Positions 23,801 through 35,314 of a stretch of 64,000 bases of DNA are shown piece by piece (the stretch's first letter is position 1; every line of letters starts with the position of its first letter). The notes beneath the pieces were generated by a model, which saw only the letters and a list, made by a program, of their open reading frames with translations, had not been told where the DNA came from and ran no database searches. This DNA is from Amia ocellicauda (lineage: Eukaryota > Chordata > Actinopteri > Amiiformes > Amiidae), in assembly GCF_036373705.1 (NCBI RefSeq), contig NC_089866.1:3192001-3256000 (forward strand), in the 5' to 3' direction. A program made the position numbers and the translations under genes.

Positions 23801-23989
23801 CGCAGTGTGGCACCTTGCCGTACAAAATACATTGAGAAACGCCTGCCTGGCTACATATTGACCGGCGCGAATCGGCTCCGTCTATACTTTACATACTCAG
23901 TGTATCATTGAAACACAAACTGCGCTGGCTGATGTAGCGGTATGCAAAAAATATGTTCTACCAATATACCCACCATCCTGAGACGCCAT
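20836..23989 (-). CDS. UBFD1: UBFD1, ubiquitin family domain-containing protein 1
   Basis: Seven coding exons join in frame: 23974-23989 (ATG, MASQDG), 22834-23094, 22372-22580, 22071-22136, 21618-21723, 21228-21310 and 20836-20946 (stop TAA), 852 bp in all and 283 codons plus stop; human UBFD1 is about 309 residues. The N-terminal part is acidic and low-complexity (residues about 1-57). A ubiquitin-like domain follows (about 58-140: LKIIWNKNKYDLKMPLDGTG, then LPPAMQKVMYKGLLPEDKTL, then KIMVVGSTINDVL). The strongly conserved C-terminal domain has ERLPTVPLSGMYNKSGGKVR, TEPIEGHEDYHMM and YYWVYWVPVQYVDAIKDTVL. The family is a poorly understood ubiquitin-like protein. It is divergent from MFSD11, the start codons lying 1.36 kb apart. 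A second ATG at residue 13 is a possible alternative start. Confidence 0.97.
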
Positions 23990-24321
23990 GATGATTGTGT
24001 ACAATAATGCAGTGTGCCTGCTGGGAAACGTACGTGCTTCTCCGGTATGAGCCAACAGGCTTCCGTAGTGACCCGGCGTGCCTTTTATTAGGAATCTGAG
24101 TTCAGTAAGAGCAGCGTGGTTGATTATAATACCTTTTTGAATAAAGCTGCCAGAGGTTGCGATACATTTAAAAGTATTTAATATGATCTGATGCATGTAT
24201 AATCTATTTGGAAATATGTGTATTATTTTTCAGTTCATAATTACTATGATTCTTGCTTGTTTTAAACCAACCAACTTTAAAAATATAAAACTTAAAATGC
24301 TAATATATTTTTAAATGACTG

Positions 24322-24352
<31 letters not shown>

Positions 24353-25345
24353 GTAGAAGTGTACTGTTTTTGAATGTAATTGCAAATTAATATATGATGT
24401 AATATTACGTAGTTTCCAGGGCAGTACATATATACAGCGTGTTTGTGCGCACTTATTCAACGTACTGTACATTTGCTCAGGGTGATGACTGAACATTTAG
24501 TGACATTTTTGTGTCATAACATAGCTGTGATTATATGATTCGTGACTATACCACGGGAAGACTAAAGTGCAATAGAAAATAGTGTTTGAATGTGTTCCCA
24601 TCTTCTTTATGCACTATATTGTATTGTGTAATACTGCAGATTGTATTATAATGTATTTTATTTTGCGGTACACTACACTATAACGTGACTACAATCTATA
24701 CAATGCCAGAGCCATCAGGGAAATGTGTGTGTGTGTGTCTACGTATGTTTTATTATTTAAATACACCATATGTATATATTTAAACTGAAACAACTCTGCC
24801 TGGTTCATGTGATAATGTTTATTCCCTAATATTACTATAGGCTGTGGCCAAATAGGTTTTCATTATTATTTTTTATCTGTTTTGTTATGCTTGTTTATTT
24901 TATTAGACCTTTGAATTTCTTTGATACATGAAAATGAGAGTACATTAACTTGTTGCTTTATGAAGTAACGAGTAGAAGTCATTGTAACCAAAGTCAACAG
25001 TAGTTTCAACTTTAAGGTACTGTCTCTTTAAGGGAGGAAGGCGGTGTGGAGCGCAACTAGCGGTGGGAGCGAACCGGTCGCGTACGTGTCCGCAGTTCTG
25101 CGCATGTTTGCAGAATCTCTGTCCTCCCATTGGTGGAACCGCGCAGATCCGCGCAAAACTGCGAAAATCTGCGCTTCTCGAACGCGACATCCTATTCCCG
25201 AATAAGGCACGTCGAGACTACGTACATTGTTGTGGACAATACGCTGGCTAACTGCATCTTCTGTCAGAAGCCATGACAGGCTGTCGCAAGCGGAGACTCC
25301 AGTGTCTGCATGTTTATGAGGCTGCAAACAGCACGTCTATCGACC
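23990..25345. promoter_or_regulatory. Shared upstream region between UBFD1 (minus) and MFSD11 (plus)
   Basis: This 1.36 kb head-to-head interval is GC- and CpG-richer at both ends and AT-rich in the middle, including a TA run at about 24321-24348. The UBFD1 side has no repeated module; the MFSD11 side carries the palindromic CCAAT module at about 25087-25190. Whether the two promoters are functionally linked cannot be told. Confidence 0.55.
25087..25190 (+). promoter_or_regulatory. GC-rich palindromic CCAAT module, copy A (MFSD11 promoter)
   Basis: The copy has TGTCCGCAGTTCTGCGCA on the left, an inverted CCAAT (ATTGG) at 25129-25133, then AACCGCGCAGATCCGCG and a second CTGCGAAAATCTGCGC box. 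It ends with CGAACGCGAC. It matches copies at 42050-42146 and 42755-42858 with ungapped spacing from the left CTGCGCA box to ATTGG. The end is about 155 bases upstream of the MFSD11 ATG. Copy A has an extra 8-10 bases after the right-hand box compared with the other two. Confidence 0.75.
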
Positions 25346-28300
25346 ATGGCAGACTTCAGGACGTTCAATGTGCTCATTCTGGGAATAGGGTTCATGCTGC
25401 TGTTTACTGCCTTTACAACATGCGGAAACATTGAAGTAAGTGCAGCACAGGTCACTTGAGTTAAAGCGCCAGCCCGCGTCTGGAGTCAGATTGAGACTGA
25501 GAGCATGAACTGATCAATAACTGGTGCTGAGCTGTGTAGGGGAACTATCGATTGCTAAAAGGACCATGTGCAAATGGATAAACTGGCTCAGCTGATCATT
25601 TGTTTTATTTATTATCATTTATTTATTTTCTGTTTTAAAATAAATGATACATTCTGCATGCTTATTAAACTGTGAGGGCAGATTAATTAATTAATTACAT
25701 CTTTCATTCTGTATGACGCTCATGATGATGATGATGTGTAGATATTTGTTGTAAAATTGTCTTAATGAAATTTGAAAACGAGAGTATAGACGCATAAAGA
25801 AAATAAACCAGGTTATTGTTTTAATGCATGTATGCATGCTTTAATTTGTTTCAAATGTCATTGTCAAATATAGGCTATATAACTGGACATTGAAGTTTAA
25901 CCCAAGTGCATGATCAATACTGTGCTTTAAACTAAGACCAACATAAAGACACACACAAAAACCGAAAACGAATATTTACACTGGGGTAAAACTGGGGGCA
26001 AAGTAAGTCTTATACTACTATCTAACGTACATATAACAGAAACTGTCTGGGTGTATTTAACGCATTTGTTCCGATTTACACTTAAATTAGACCGTCTGCC
26101 TGGCGTTATTATGTCCTTGCCATCTTGGTACAATATATCATGTGATTTCTGCAAGTAAAAGGGCCCTTTTGTTGATCTCATTTGCTTGTGTCCCAGTTAT
26201 ATCTTATGACAACATATTCCAGCAGCTCTCCATGAAGACCAATTTCTTAACATCAATAACACAATTCCACATTTCAGCCTGATGCCACAGTCGTTCACTT
26301 CAAAGTACAAAGAATGTCACACTGCTTTGAAAACTGCCGCTATCTCAAATAAGTTGTGCTTTCCCATTAACAAGGGTTAATGTAGACATTGAAAGGGAAA
26401 AATACGTATTTCTTCTTCTAACAGCTAGACATGAACATATTGATTTGCAATTACAATTTCATATGTTCATTATTTTTATTAGGATTAGCTTTGGGTTAGC
26501 CTTTCTGACTAATCATTATGAACGGATTTATTTTCTCAGTGTTTACCTGAATGCTCAGATTTTGTTTGCCAAATTATTGTCTTTTGTTTGCTTTTGTTTT
26601 TAGCAAACCGTTATTAAAAGCTTGGCCAACACTACCTTTGAGGGCAGTGGTTACAACAGGTAAGATGCAGAGTAATTAGTATACATTTGATGACATTTTA
26701 TGGAAAAACGCATCTGTTAAATCTTAGCATTGTAATAACTGAGAGGGGCACAGAACTATCAATGGCATTTGTTATTGTACTGTATAGTAGTCAGTATAAT
26801 ACTTGATTGTACCAACCTCTTATATATTTCTATGTTTTCGCCTTGCAGTCTGGGTATTATATATGGAGTTTTTTCCATTTCTAATTTACTGGCCCCCTCT
26901 GTCGTTGCAATAATCGGACCACGGTTCACTATGATGCTTAGTGGATTATTGTACAGGTAAGTAATCTAATTGGGGGGGACAAAGGGTTTTAATTGAATTT
27001 ACAATGTAATTGTTTTCCAAATAAATTAAAAGAGACTTTTCTCCCCCAACCCCCACTAGCTTGCCGTGCGTATTGCTTTGTGGTAAGTTTCATACCTCAC
27101 AAAAGGTGGGGTTCTTTGAAACTGTGGTGAAGAAGTGTAGGAATAGACACAATGTGTTCATAGTCACATCATTATCATACATCTTCCTCATGTCACTGCA
27201 TGTCCACTACTCTTCTTCTCACAGGCCTAGTTATATTTGATTCAAGCCCCCCTGTTTTAAAAGAAATGCATTTCACCTGCAAACACGAGCTTGCCATCAT
27301 ATTTTTATTTATATATTTATGTATTTATTTTTGGTTTATGCCTTTTACCATGTATCTGTGGGTAGGAGGTATTTTTCATACCAACACAGATATTTTATTA
27401 ATACATTCTTTGATATTGTCAACCTGCTGTCATCCGTACTGTGAATAGAACATCTAGAGGATCCGACAGTTTTGTTTTTTAGACGTTTTTTCAAAGAATG
27501 TGTATTAAGTTCAAGAGGGGAAAGAAACTCTGAAAACATTAGGAGAGGATCGCATTGTAAAACTGTCTTTATTGCAAAGTAGAGTAAGTGAAATGTACTA
27601 AGTGAATAAAGTGTGCAAATGATTGCAATATCCTACATTGTTTAAATGGCTAACTGCACTAAATACATGTTATCATATTAGTGTACTTCTCTGATTGTTT
27701 ATTGTCAACTGAAAGGATTTTTTTGTCCATCTCTCTTCCCAACAGCGGTTACATAGCTGTATTTATTCTGCCTGCCACATGGTCTTTTTACTTGACATCG
27801 TTTCTCATTGGTCTGGCAGCAGCCAGTAAGTAGTCTATCTATATTCTTTCACACCAGTAGTGTAGGCCATGCTGTCATTTTCAATAAGTGCACTTGTGCA
27901 ATGTTCAATGTGTTTTATACATGGGGAAAAAAGCATGACTAGATTATTTAGTTCTAGACAAATGTTGGCAACCAAATAATGTGGAGGAATAGGTCCTTAA
28001 TGAGTTACCAGTCCTTTCTCGTTAAATATTTCACAATTGGCCTGTGTTTTATTTAATTGGTAGCTAAGTCATAAGGTTTCGTAGTGTCCCAAAGGCAGCA
28101 TTTATAAATGCTGTTGCAAAAAAACCAGAAGTCATGCAGAAGATATTGTAGTTACTGTGCTTTTAGGAAATTAAAATAGAAACTAGCCTGAGAGGTTTAA
28201 ATTATGTAGATGCAAACTAAACCAATTAAGACCTAATATTTGGAAAATAAAACGTGTATACATTAAGCCATAGCAGTTTGGGTAATCCATATTTTATTGA

Positions 28301-31300
28301 CGTTCAATTTCAGACTGCTAGGTAACCAATCTTATTTCAGATCAAAGGTTACAGTTGCTTTTTTATGAGAGAAAATGTATAATTTCCTGACCTGTGAAAT
28401 GCAAATACAGTATCATCTGTTAATGAATAACATAAATCTGAGTGGCAGTGAGCCCCTATTCTCCAATATAATAACTTTCAAGACTGAAACACAAAATGGA
28501 TGCCATTCAATAATTTAAACATATCAGGACTGAAAAGTTGTAAAAAATGTTTAAATCAGTGCTTTGCGGATCAACTGACACAGATGCGCAGAACAATTTC
28601 ATTATGTCACGTGATGTCATATTTTCTTGTTCCAGAGTATCGGCAGAGCAAGTAGGTGGTATCTGTTCATGAAACAAATGACAACAAACAAGATCCTAGT
28701 TTTCTAATGAATAGAACTCAGTAGGCTTGATCTCAACATCCATTTAACCTCAGCAGTAACGGTTGTACCTATGTAATGCGTATGTTAAAAGCTTGGTAAG
28801 TATAATTTAGCAGTTCATTAATTCATCCATTCATTTCCAATATCACTGTAAAGGTTGAAACAGCTATACAGTGCATCTATACATATATACTGATACATGT
28901 CAGGACATGAAATAATATTAAAAAAGCAGAGTATTAAACCCGATAAGTGTGTGAACCTGACATTCACCTACCAAGCTTTGAAAATACAGCTGTGTTTAAT
29001 AGAAACAAGTCAGTCTATTCCTGGCGGTTCGTGTATTTGATGCTTCACTGCAAACTGATGTAAAACTTAATATTTGCATTTCTGTTTAATCAATAAACCA
29101 GAACATGGTTGTAGATATTCCAGGTAGTGAAATTATACTGTCACAAGTTTGCTGAAGTCACAGCAAAGTCTTCAACATCTTCCCACAACATCCCCCAGAT
29201 CTCCCTTGTCTTCCGCGTGCATCCCATGATTTACCGTGTCAACCTAGTCCATTCTAACCAGTGATCGGGGGGGACCAGAGGGTCGTGGTTTATATGGGGT
29301 TTTGCATTTCATAGCAAAGATGTTTCAACCTCTTGACATTTTGGCTCTATTTACGTAATAGTGACATTTATACAGGTAGAATACAGTTGGTGTAGCAGAT
29401 ACGGATGAATATGAAAACTCCTTGCCTAACACACAGATACATATAGATCCACCTCAACTTTGAACAAATAAAAATGGCAACACCACAATTTTAAGTGTGT
29501 AATAACTTCTTTCTGTGGGTCCTGCTATATATACGGAGTGTAGATTATGAAGCGCAGTATGACAGTGTGCGTTTGTGCGTTTGCAGTGCTGTGGACGGCT
29601 CAGGGGAACTTCTTGGTCCTAAACTCCGATGCCACGACTATCAACAAGAACACAGGGATGTTTTGGGTGCTGCTGCAGTGCAGGTATGCCCTTCGATGCC
29701 TGATTTTCACCCGCTGCATCAGAAGATGCAGGGCTACATTTTACAGCTATTCATAACATTTTTCGAGCATTAAAAAACATCTTTTAATAACCTGCTAAAA
29801 CAATAAATATGAACATCATTTATCAATAAATTCATACAATTTCTTTACCCTTTGCCATTCTAATTTCGATGTTTTGAACCCTTGGAATATTTTTAAATAA
29901 CGTAGGCTTAACAAATTCAAATGTGTTTGCTTGCTAGCTTCTAGGATGTAGTACTTGTATTGTTTACTGTATATTTCCTATACACTTGTGTAAATTGGAA
30001 TTTGTAAATTGCATTATGCTTCGAACTGTACTGTATTATTGCACTTTGTATTGCTCTTATGTTTTGTAAGTCGCCCTGGATAAGGGTATCTGCCAAGAAA
30101 TAAATAATAATAACAAACAGTAATAGTTGTGAAAGGGATATATTTATGTTTTTAATTCCAGTATGCTGTTTGGGAATCTGTATATTTATCTGGATTGGAA
30201 TGGAAAAGCTACAATCACAGGTAACATACTTATATTGTGTCCTATTCCAGGTTATTCTCACAAGAGAGATGTTTCCTATAATTCCTCAGAATTTACTGGT
30301 AAATCACTCCTCAGTTGTCCTGTGTTAGTAACAGTTGCCCCTCTTCACAGATGGTGACAGGAAGATGGTGTTTGTGGTCTTGCTCATCCTCTCTGTGCTG
30401 GGAACACTGAGCTTCATTATCCTGAGGAAGAACCAGGATGACGAAGAAGCCCTAAATGAGGGAGAGGCCGACTCGCTGCTTTCCGCTCACATGATGTAAA
30501 AATCACTTGGGCAGTTTATGTGAATTGTGCATGACTGCTTTCTTTTAAGACCCGATAGTAGCCTGTACAATATCTAACTTTTCACTTACTGGTAAATTGC
30601 TAATTATAAACGTATCACTGCTTAATTTATTTATCTTATTTAAGACACTTTTTACTACTTAAAAATAAAATAATGTAATAGGGTACAAGTCTGTAATCTT
30701 CAATTTATGGGTAGATGAAAGTTTTGATTTGGTTCAGGCCAGGTTTTAATTCTGTAACTGATAGAAAGTCATTCCAGCCCTGCTGAGATTAGATTAACCC
30801 AGGAGTGATTTTGACACATTGCTGTTTTAACCTGTACTTTCCCTTTTCTTACAGTTTTAAGCAGAGAGCAGTTTCTGCTGTAAGAGATGCCAGCACAGAA
30901 TTCAGTAAGTTATACTGATAATATATTTCTGGAGTTTGAGGAGAAAAAGCTTCTAAAAGAGTTTTAGAAAACAAATACTTCCATCTATTCCTTTGAGAGG
31001 CCTTTATGGTTTGCCTGTGTAATGGCATTTTCTCACACTGCATTTGACCAACGTAGAGTCGCTATGACCTGAAGATTGAGTAAGTTTGTGTAAAACGCTT
31101 TCTCCGGCATGTTCACTTCTCTTTGTTGGTTTTCCTAGTTCTGTATTATCAATGACATCGTAAAGCATCGAATGCCTTGTGGCTTTTCTTATTTCAGGAA
31201 CGATGATGAACATGTTTTGCACGAAGACCATTCTTCTCCTGAGTTTCGGCATGGCATACAGCGGTATGTGCCAGACCAACCACGGAGAAGCAAAGATACA

Positions 31301-33174
31301 TTATTTAATGCCTAATTAATACACAAATGTTTTAGAACACCCCCATTTTCCCAGATTTTAATGAAATGTAAGCAGTTCAAGTCCAGTGAATAACCTGAAA
31401 TGGTACAAAGGTAAGCGGTAAACTGCCAGTAGACTGTCAGGTTCCAGAATATGTCGTAATTGTCAATACTTTCTGAGATTTTGTATTCCTACTCAGACTA
31501 AGTATCCCCGCACCCCCCATTGCAGAATGCGGAGGTGGGGGGGGGAGGCGTAAATGCAGGGGCGTATAAAAAACAAAATTATCACATCAGAGAATGCTTC
31601 ACATCGTTAGAAATTTAAGAGTCTGAGATTTCATGGGATACCAAACATTTGCCAAACAACACAACAGTGAAGAGTACACATGGGATTAAAGAGAAGCACA
31701 CTGATTTGGTGCCCTTTGTCAGACACCTCCTGAGTCCACTGTAGTGTCTCACTGGAGTATGAGTGAAATATTCATCTTGCATAATTGGATTTTCTCAGGT
31801 CTTGAGCTGACATTTTACAGCGGTGTTTATGGGACCTGCCTTGGAGCCACGGCACAGTTTGGACCCTCAGCCAAAGGCTTAATAGGGCTCTCTGGGATAC
31901 TAGTTGGAGTCGGAGAGATAGTCGGTAGGTATTAAGGTTCGTAACCCAGTTCCTACAAGCATGACAACGTGCAGATGCCGACTAAATTACCACCTGGCTT
32001 TCAAGTAGTGGAATCTCTTTGATTTGCAGTAGAGAGTTGGCCTGCTTCACAATTGCATTAATCACAAGTGGGTGTGCTAGAAAAGTCCTTGTTAAGAGCC
32101 CTGGAGTGAGAATCCGAACAGTTGTGATTCATCCACTGTTTTTGAATATGTGACTCTGCTGCAAGTGAACCTCTGAGCAATTGTCATTTCCCTCGCAGGT
32201 AATGTGAACTGAACAGCCGAATTGTGTGTGTTACCAACAGCAATGCACTATGGATCAGTTGTTTTTGTTTTTATGTATATGTATATATATAGGTGGTGGC
32301 TTATTTGGACTGTTATGTAAGAACAACCGGTTCAGACGCACCTCTGTGGTCTTCCTGGGGATGGTCGTGCACTTCATCGCCTTTTATTTAATCTTTCTGA
32401 TCATCCCTGAAGATGCCCCCATTGTGTTTGAAACCGACACACAGCATGAACCCTATCTCATGCCCAGGTATGGTTCTCTGGGATGCACAGGGTTATTGAC
32501 GGGGTGTAGGCTTTTCTGTAGCATTTGTCTTTAAAATGGCTGCTTTAATTCACTGATATCTTGGCTTGTCCCCAGTGTGCCCATCGCCTTGATGTGCAGT
32601 TTCTTGCTGGGGCTAGGAGACAGCTGCTTCAACACACAGCTCTACAGCATCCTGGGGTGTCTGTACGCTGAGCAAAGCTCACCTGCGTTCGCCATCTTCA
32701 AATTCATACAGGTATTGCCTGCAGTCACTTCTGATCTTCTCTAATCTTAATTAAGTTAATTTAATTACAGATCATATTTCAAATGCTGATGAAAGTAGAC
32801 CTTATTGTAAATAATTACATTTGAACTGTTACACTTTGATCTTCATTAAATTCTTAATTTACACCAGTGCGAAATCTTTAGTAAAAAGCTAAATTGTTAA
32901 TATTTAATTGTATAAACTCTTAGTCACATTGTCATGTTTTAACAAATAAAATCACAAGACACTTGTAAATTTGTTTTGTTCATACATTTACTCTGGTAAT
33001 CTGGTTATTTTGGTCTTTCAGTCAATTTGTGCTGCAGTGGCATTTTTCTACAGCGGTTATCTCTTGCTGCCCTGGCAGCTTCTTATAATGGTCATCCTGG
33101 GCTTCACTGGAACTCTGTGTTTCTTCCTGGTGGAAAAGATGCAGGATATATCTGTAGACTTACATGAATATTGA
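25346..33174 (+). CDS. MFSD11: MFSD11, UNC93-like major facilitator family protein
   Basis: Thirteen coding exons join without a break: 25346-25435, 26604-26659, 26849-26956, 27746-27825, 29587-29683, 30162-30220, 30351-30495, 30855-30904, 31198-31263, 31799-31924, 32293-32467, 32576-32711 and 33022-33174, 1341 bp and 446 residues (human MFSD11 is 449). Hallmarks: NVLILGIGFMLLFTAFTTCG (first membrane helix), the IIYGVFSISNLLAPSVVAII helix, LWTAQGNFLVLNSDATT, an acidic central loop (DDEEALNEGEADS), LELTFYSGVYGTCLGATAQF, GLIGLSGILVGVGE, KNNRFRRTSVVFLGMVVHFI, SFLLGLGDSCFNTQLYSILG and IQSICAAVAFFYSGYLLLPW. It is expected to have about 12 membrane helices; the substrate is unknown for the family. 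The gene lies between UBFD1 and EARS2, unlike in human. Confidence 0.95.
30035..30115 (+). repeat. Retroposon 3' tail, second copy, next to an MFSD11 splice acceptor
   Basis: The tail 'gtaagtcgccctggataagg' plus 'atctgccaagaaataaataa' matches the copy at 344-455. It ends about 45 bases upstream of MFSD11 exon 6 (30162). Confidence 0.7.
31325..31740. repeat. Dispersed DNA-transposon-like repeat, copy 2 (MFSD11 intron 9)
   Basis: It starts 'tgttttagaacacccccatt', the inverse of the right end of copy 1 (5585-6077). It then carries block A inverted ('agactgtcaggttccagaat', 'ttgtattcctactcagacta') and block B in direct orientation ('gataccaaacatttgccaaa', 'caacacaacagtg'). A G-rich run at about 31534-31548 lies between the blocks. 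It ends about 60 bases before exon 10. Confidence 0.6.
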
Positions 33175-34860
33175 ATTGTTTCTTGTAAGTTTTTTAAACC
33201 GACTTTTTGTGCAGGACCAACAGTTTGTAGGATTTTTTTTTATTGAAAAATGATATGTACTATTTTTATAAAATATCACCTTTGCTACTCAATTTCCCTA
33301 CACTACAAACTATGTAGTTGCCCTGATTTAGTATTAAGTGAGTGAGGGGATGGTGTGATGACCTAGCTTGTCCAAATGCACTATCAGAATGTGGTTTTAA
33401 TGAACTGTGTTTTTTTCATGAACTGTAGCCATATACACATTTTCCTACTTTTAAGCCATAAGTTTCTTCATATTTACTAGAATAAGACACAATGTCTTAT
33501 TTAACTGCAGCCAGTGGTGGTTGGATTCAGTTTTTTTTTTACATATTTATCTCAGGGTACTCCATTACAATTTGTTTGTTTGTAAAAAACACTATTTGCA
33601 AGATTGTACTCTACTGGCCATATTAAAATTTTGATAATTAATGAAAAACAATAACTAGAACACTTACCCTAGCCAACTTTTTAAACTAAGTGGAATTTGC
33701 ATGTCAGTATTGATTGGTTGGCCTGGTAGAAACACAACCCTAACCATAGTGGAAGCCTAAATTACTGGGAAACCTAACCCTAATCCCAGCCCAACCCTGG
33801 TGTGAAGCCTAAATCAAATGTTCAGTGAGCATATGCACAATTTAAGACACTACTTAGTAGGCAATGGAGGGATACATTGAAATCACTATCCTATAGACAT
33901 GCAGATTAGTGCTCTAAATAATTCTTCCCCTGCGTTGCTCACAGCGGTTTTCTGAAAATTAAACCTCTGATACCAAAAGGAGGAGTCTGCACACCTATAG
34001 TTGTGAATTAATAGTATCATATTTCACATTGATCAAATGAAGACATGTATTTAATAAATCAAAAGGGTTGGTCAATGTGTAGGAAAATTAACTGCTTTTT
34101 TGCAATCACTAATTCTAACTTGCAAGTTAGACAGGTTTTGACTAATACCTACTAAAACAATATGGATTATATGATTTCATTATCCATCTGTGATACTTTT
34201 CTTTCTTGGGATGCAGTGCACAATGTAAAGAGCATCCCTGTTACCACAGACCATTCAAGTTTGATGTCAGCCTTGCTGGGGATATGTATTGTGCTCTTAA
34301 GTAACATGTTTGGTGTTATACATTGTCGCTCCTATTTTAGTGTAATGCAGCTTAACAATACTCTCACAGAATCATACTATTAGTTTACATGAATGTGCCT
34401 GTCAACTTTTTTTCACTTATTTTGTCTTAATTTGTATGAATTCAATACTTTTGAAGGTTGGCAGGTGCGGTCTCCAGTATTCCTGGTGTATACTGTAAAC
34501 ATTTCTGAAGTGAATTATGCAAATTATGTAATGTGTTTATTTGTGTTTTGTGATGATATTATCCTATAATAATTTAAAGTACAATCATTACTGGAAAAAA
34601 TACACAGCCTGTTTTATTAAACCATTTAGAGTATATGTCTGTATCTGAAAGTGAGCTTTTTGTATTAAAATATTTTACTCCGATATTTTTACTTGCTGGT
34701 AATTTTAAAGATGTTTTGTTCTTAATGAATATATATTTATGAGACTTCCAATTGTTTCTAATTGTTTTCAATCAAACATAAGGCTGAAAAAAAAACAGCA
34801 TAGTTGATGGGTATACATTTTGTATTTTATATATTTTATTAAAATAAACACAAACATTTG
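33175..34860 (+). terminator. MFSD11: MFSD11 3' untranslated region with polyadenylation signal
   Basis: About 1.7 kb of AT-rich non-coding sequence follows the stop. The AATAAA at 34843-34848 is the best candidate signal; the sequence then becomes GC-richer towards the EARS2 promoter. Confidence 0.5.
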
Positions 34861-34865
34861 TTTTT

Positions 34866-35314
34866 CAAATTGTTGTTGGTTTATCAATACACATGCCTCA
34901 GTGTCAACCACTAAAATTGTATCACCTCACTGTCTCCCTCAACTAAATTAATCAATACTACTATTACATATGTGCAATTGAGTATAAATGCAATAGTATG
35001 TGGAGCAACAACGCTTTCTAAGAAAAGGCACTGTTGTATATCATTTGTGGGTGACATAAACAATATACATTTATATTCGCTACAAATGTATGGATACAGA
35101 AATCCCACACCTATGGCTACTTTTTTGTAACAGACTGCGACTTTAGTTACAAACCTGCGTTCGGGCAAGATGACTTTAAGAGGCGGGGGACTATTTCTGA
35201 TTGACGGCTTCTGTAACCAATAGGATGCGACCAGGACCCAGCCATACCGGAACACTCCAGAACACATGTGATTCACACAGGTCTGGTACATGGTGGTGAG
35301 ATGTCAACACCAGC
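34866..35314 (+). promoter_or_regulatory. EARS2 upstream region
   Basis: It contains a GC-box-like GAGGCGGGGG at about 35179-35188 and a direct CCAAT box (AACCAATAGG) at about 35216-35225, about 90 bases upstream of the chosen ATG. It has no copy of the palindromic module found at MFSD11 and GGA2. Confidence 0.45.

Noticed and set aside
33720-33810. CCCTAA-like sequence resembling an interstitial telomere repeat
   Set aside because: Only a few scattered 'accctaacc' and 'ccctaatcc' units, not a tandem array.
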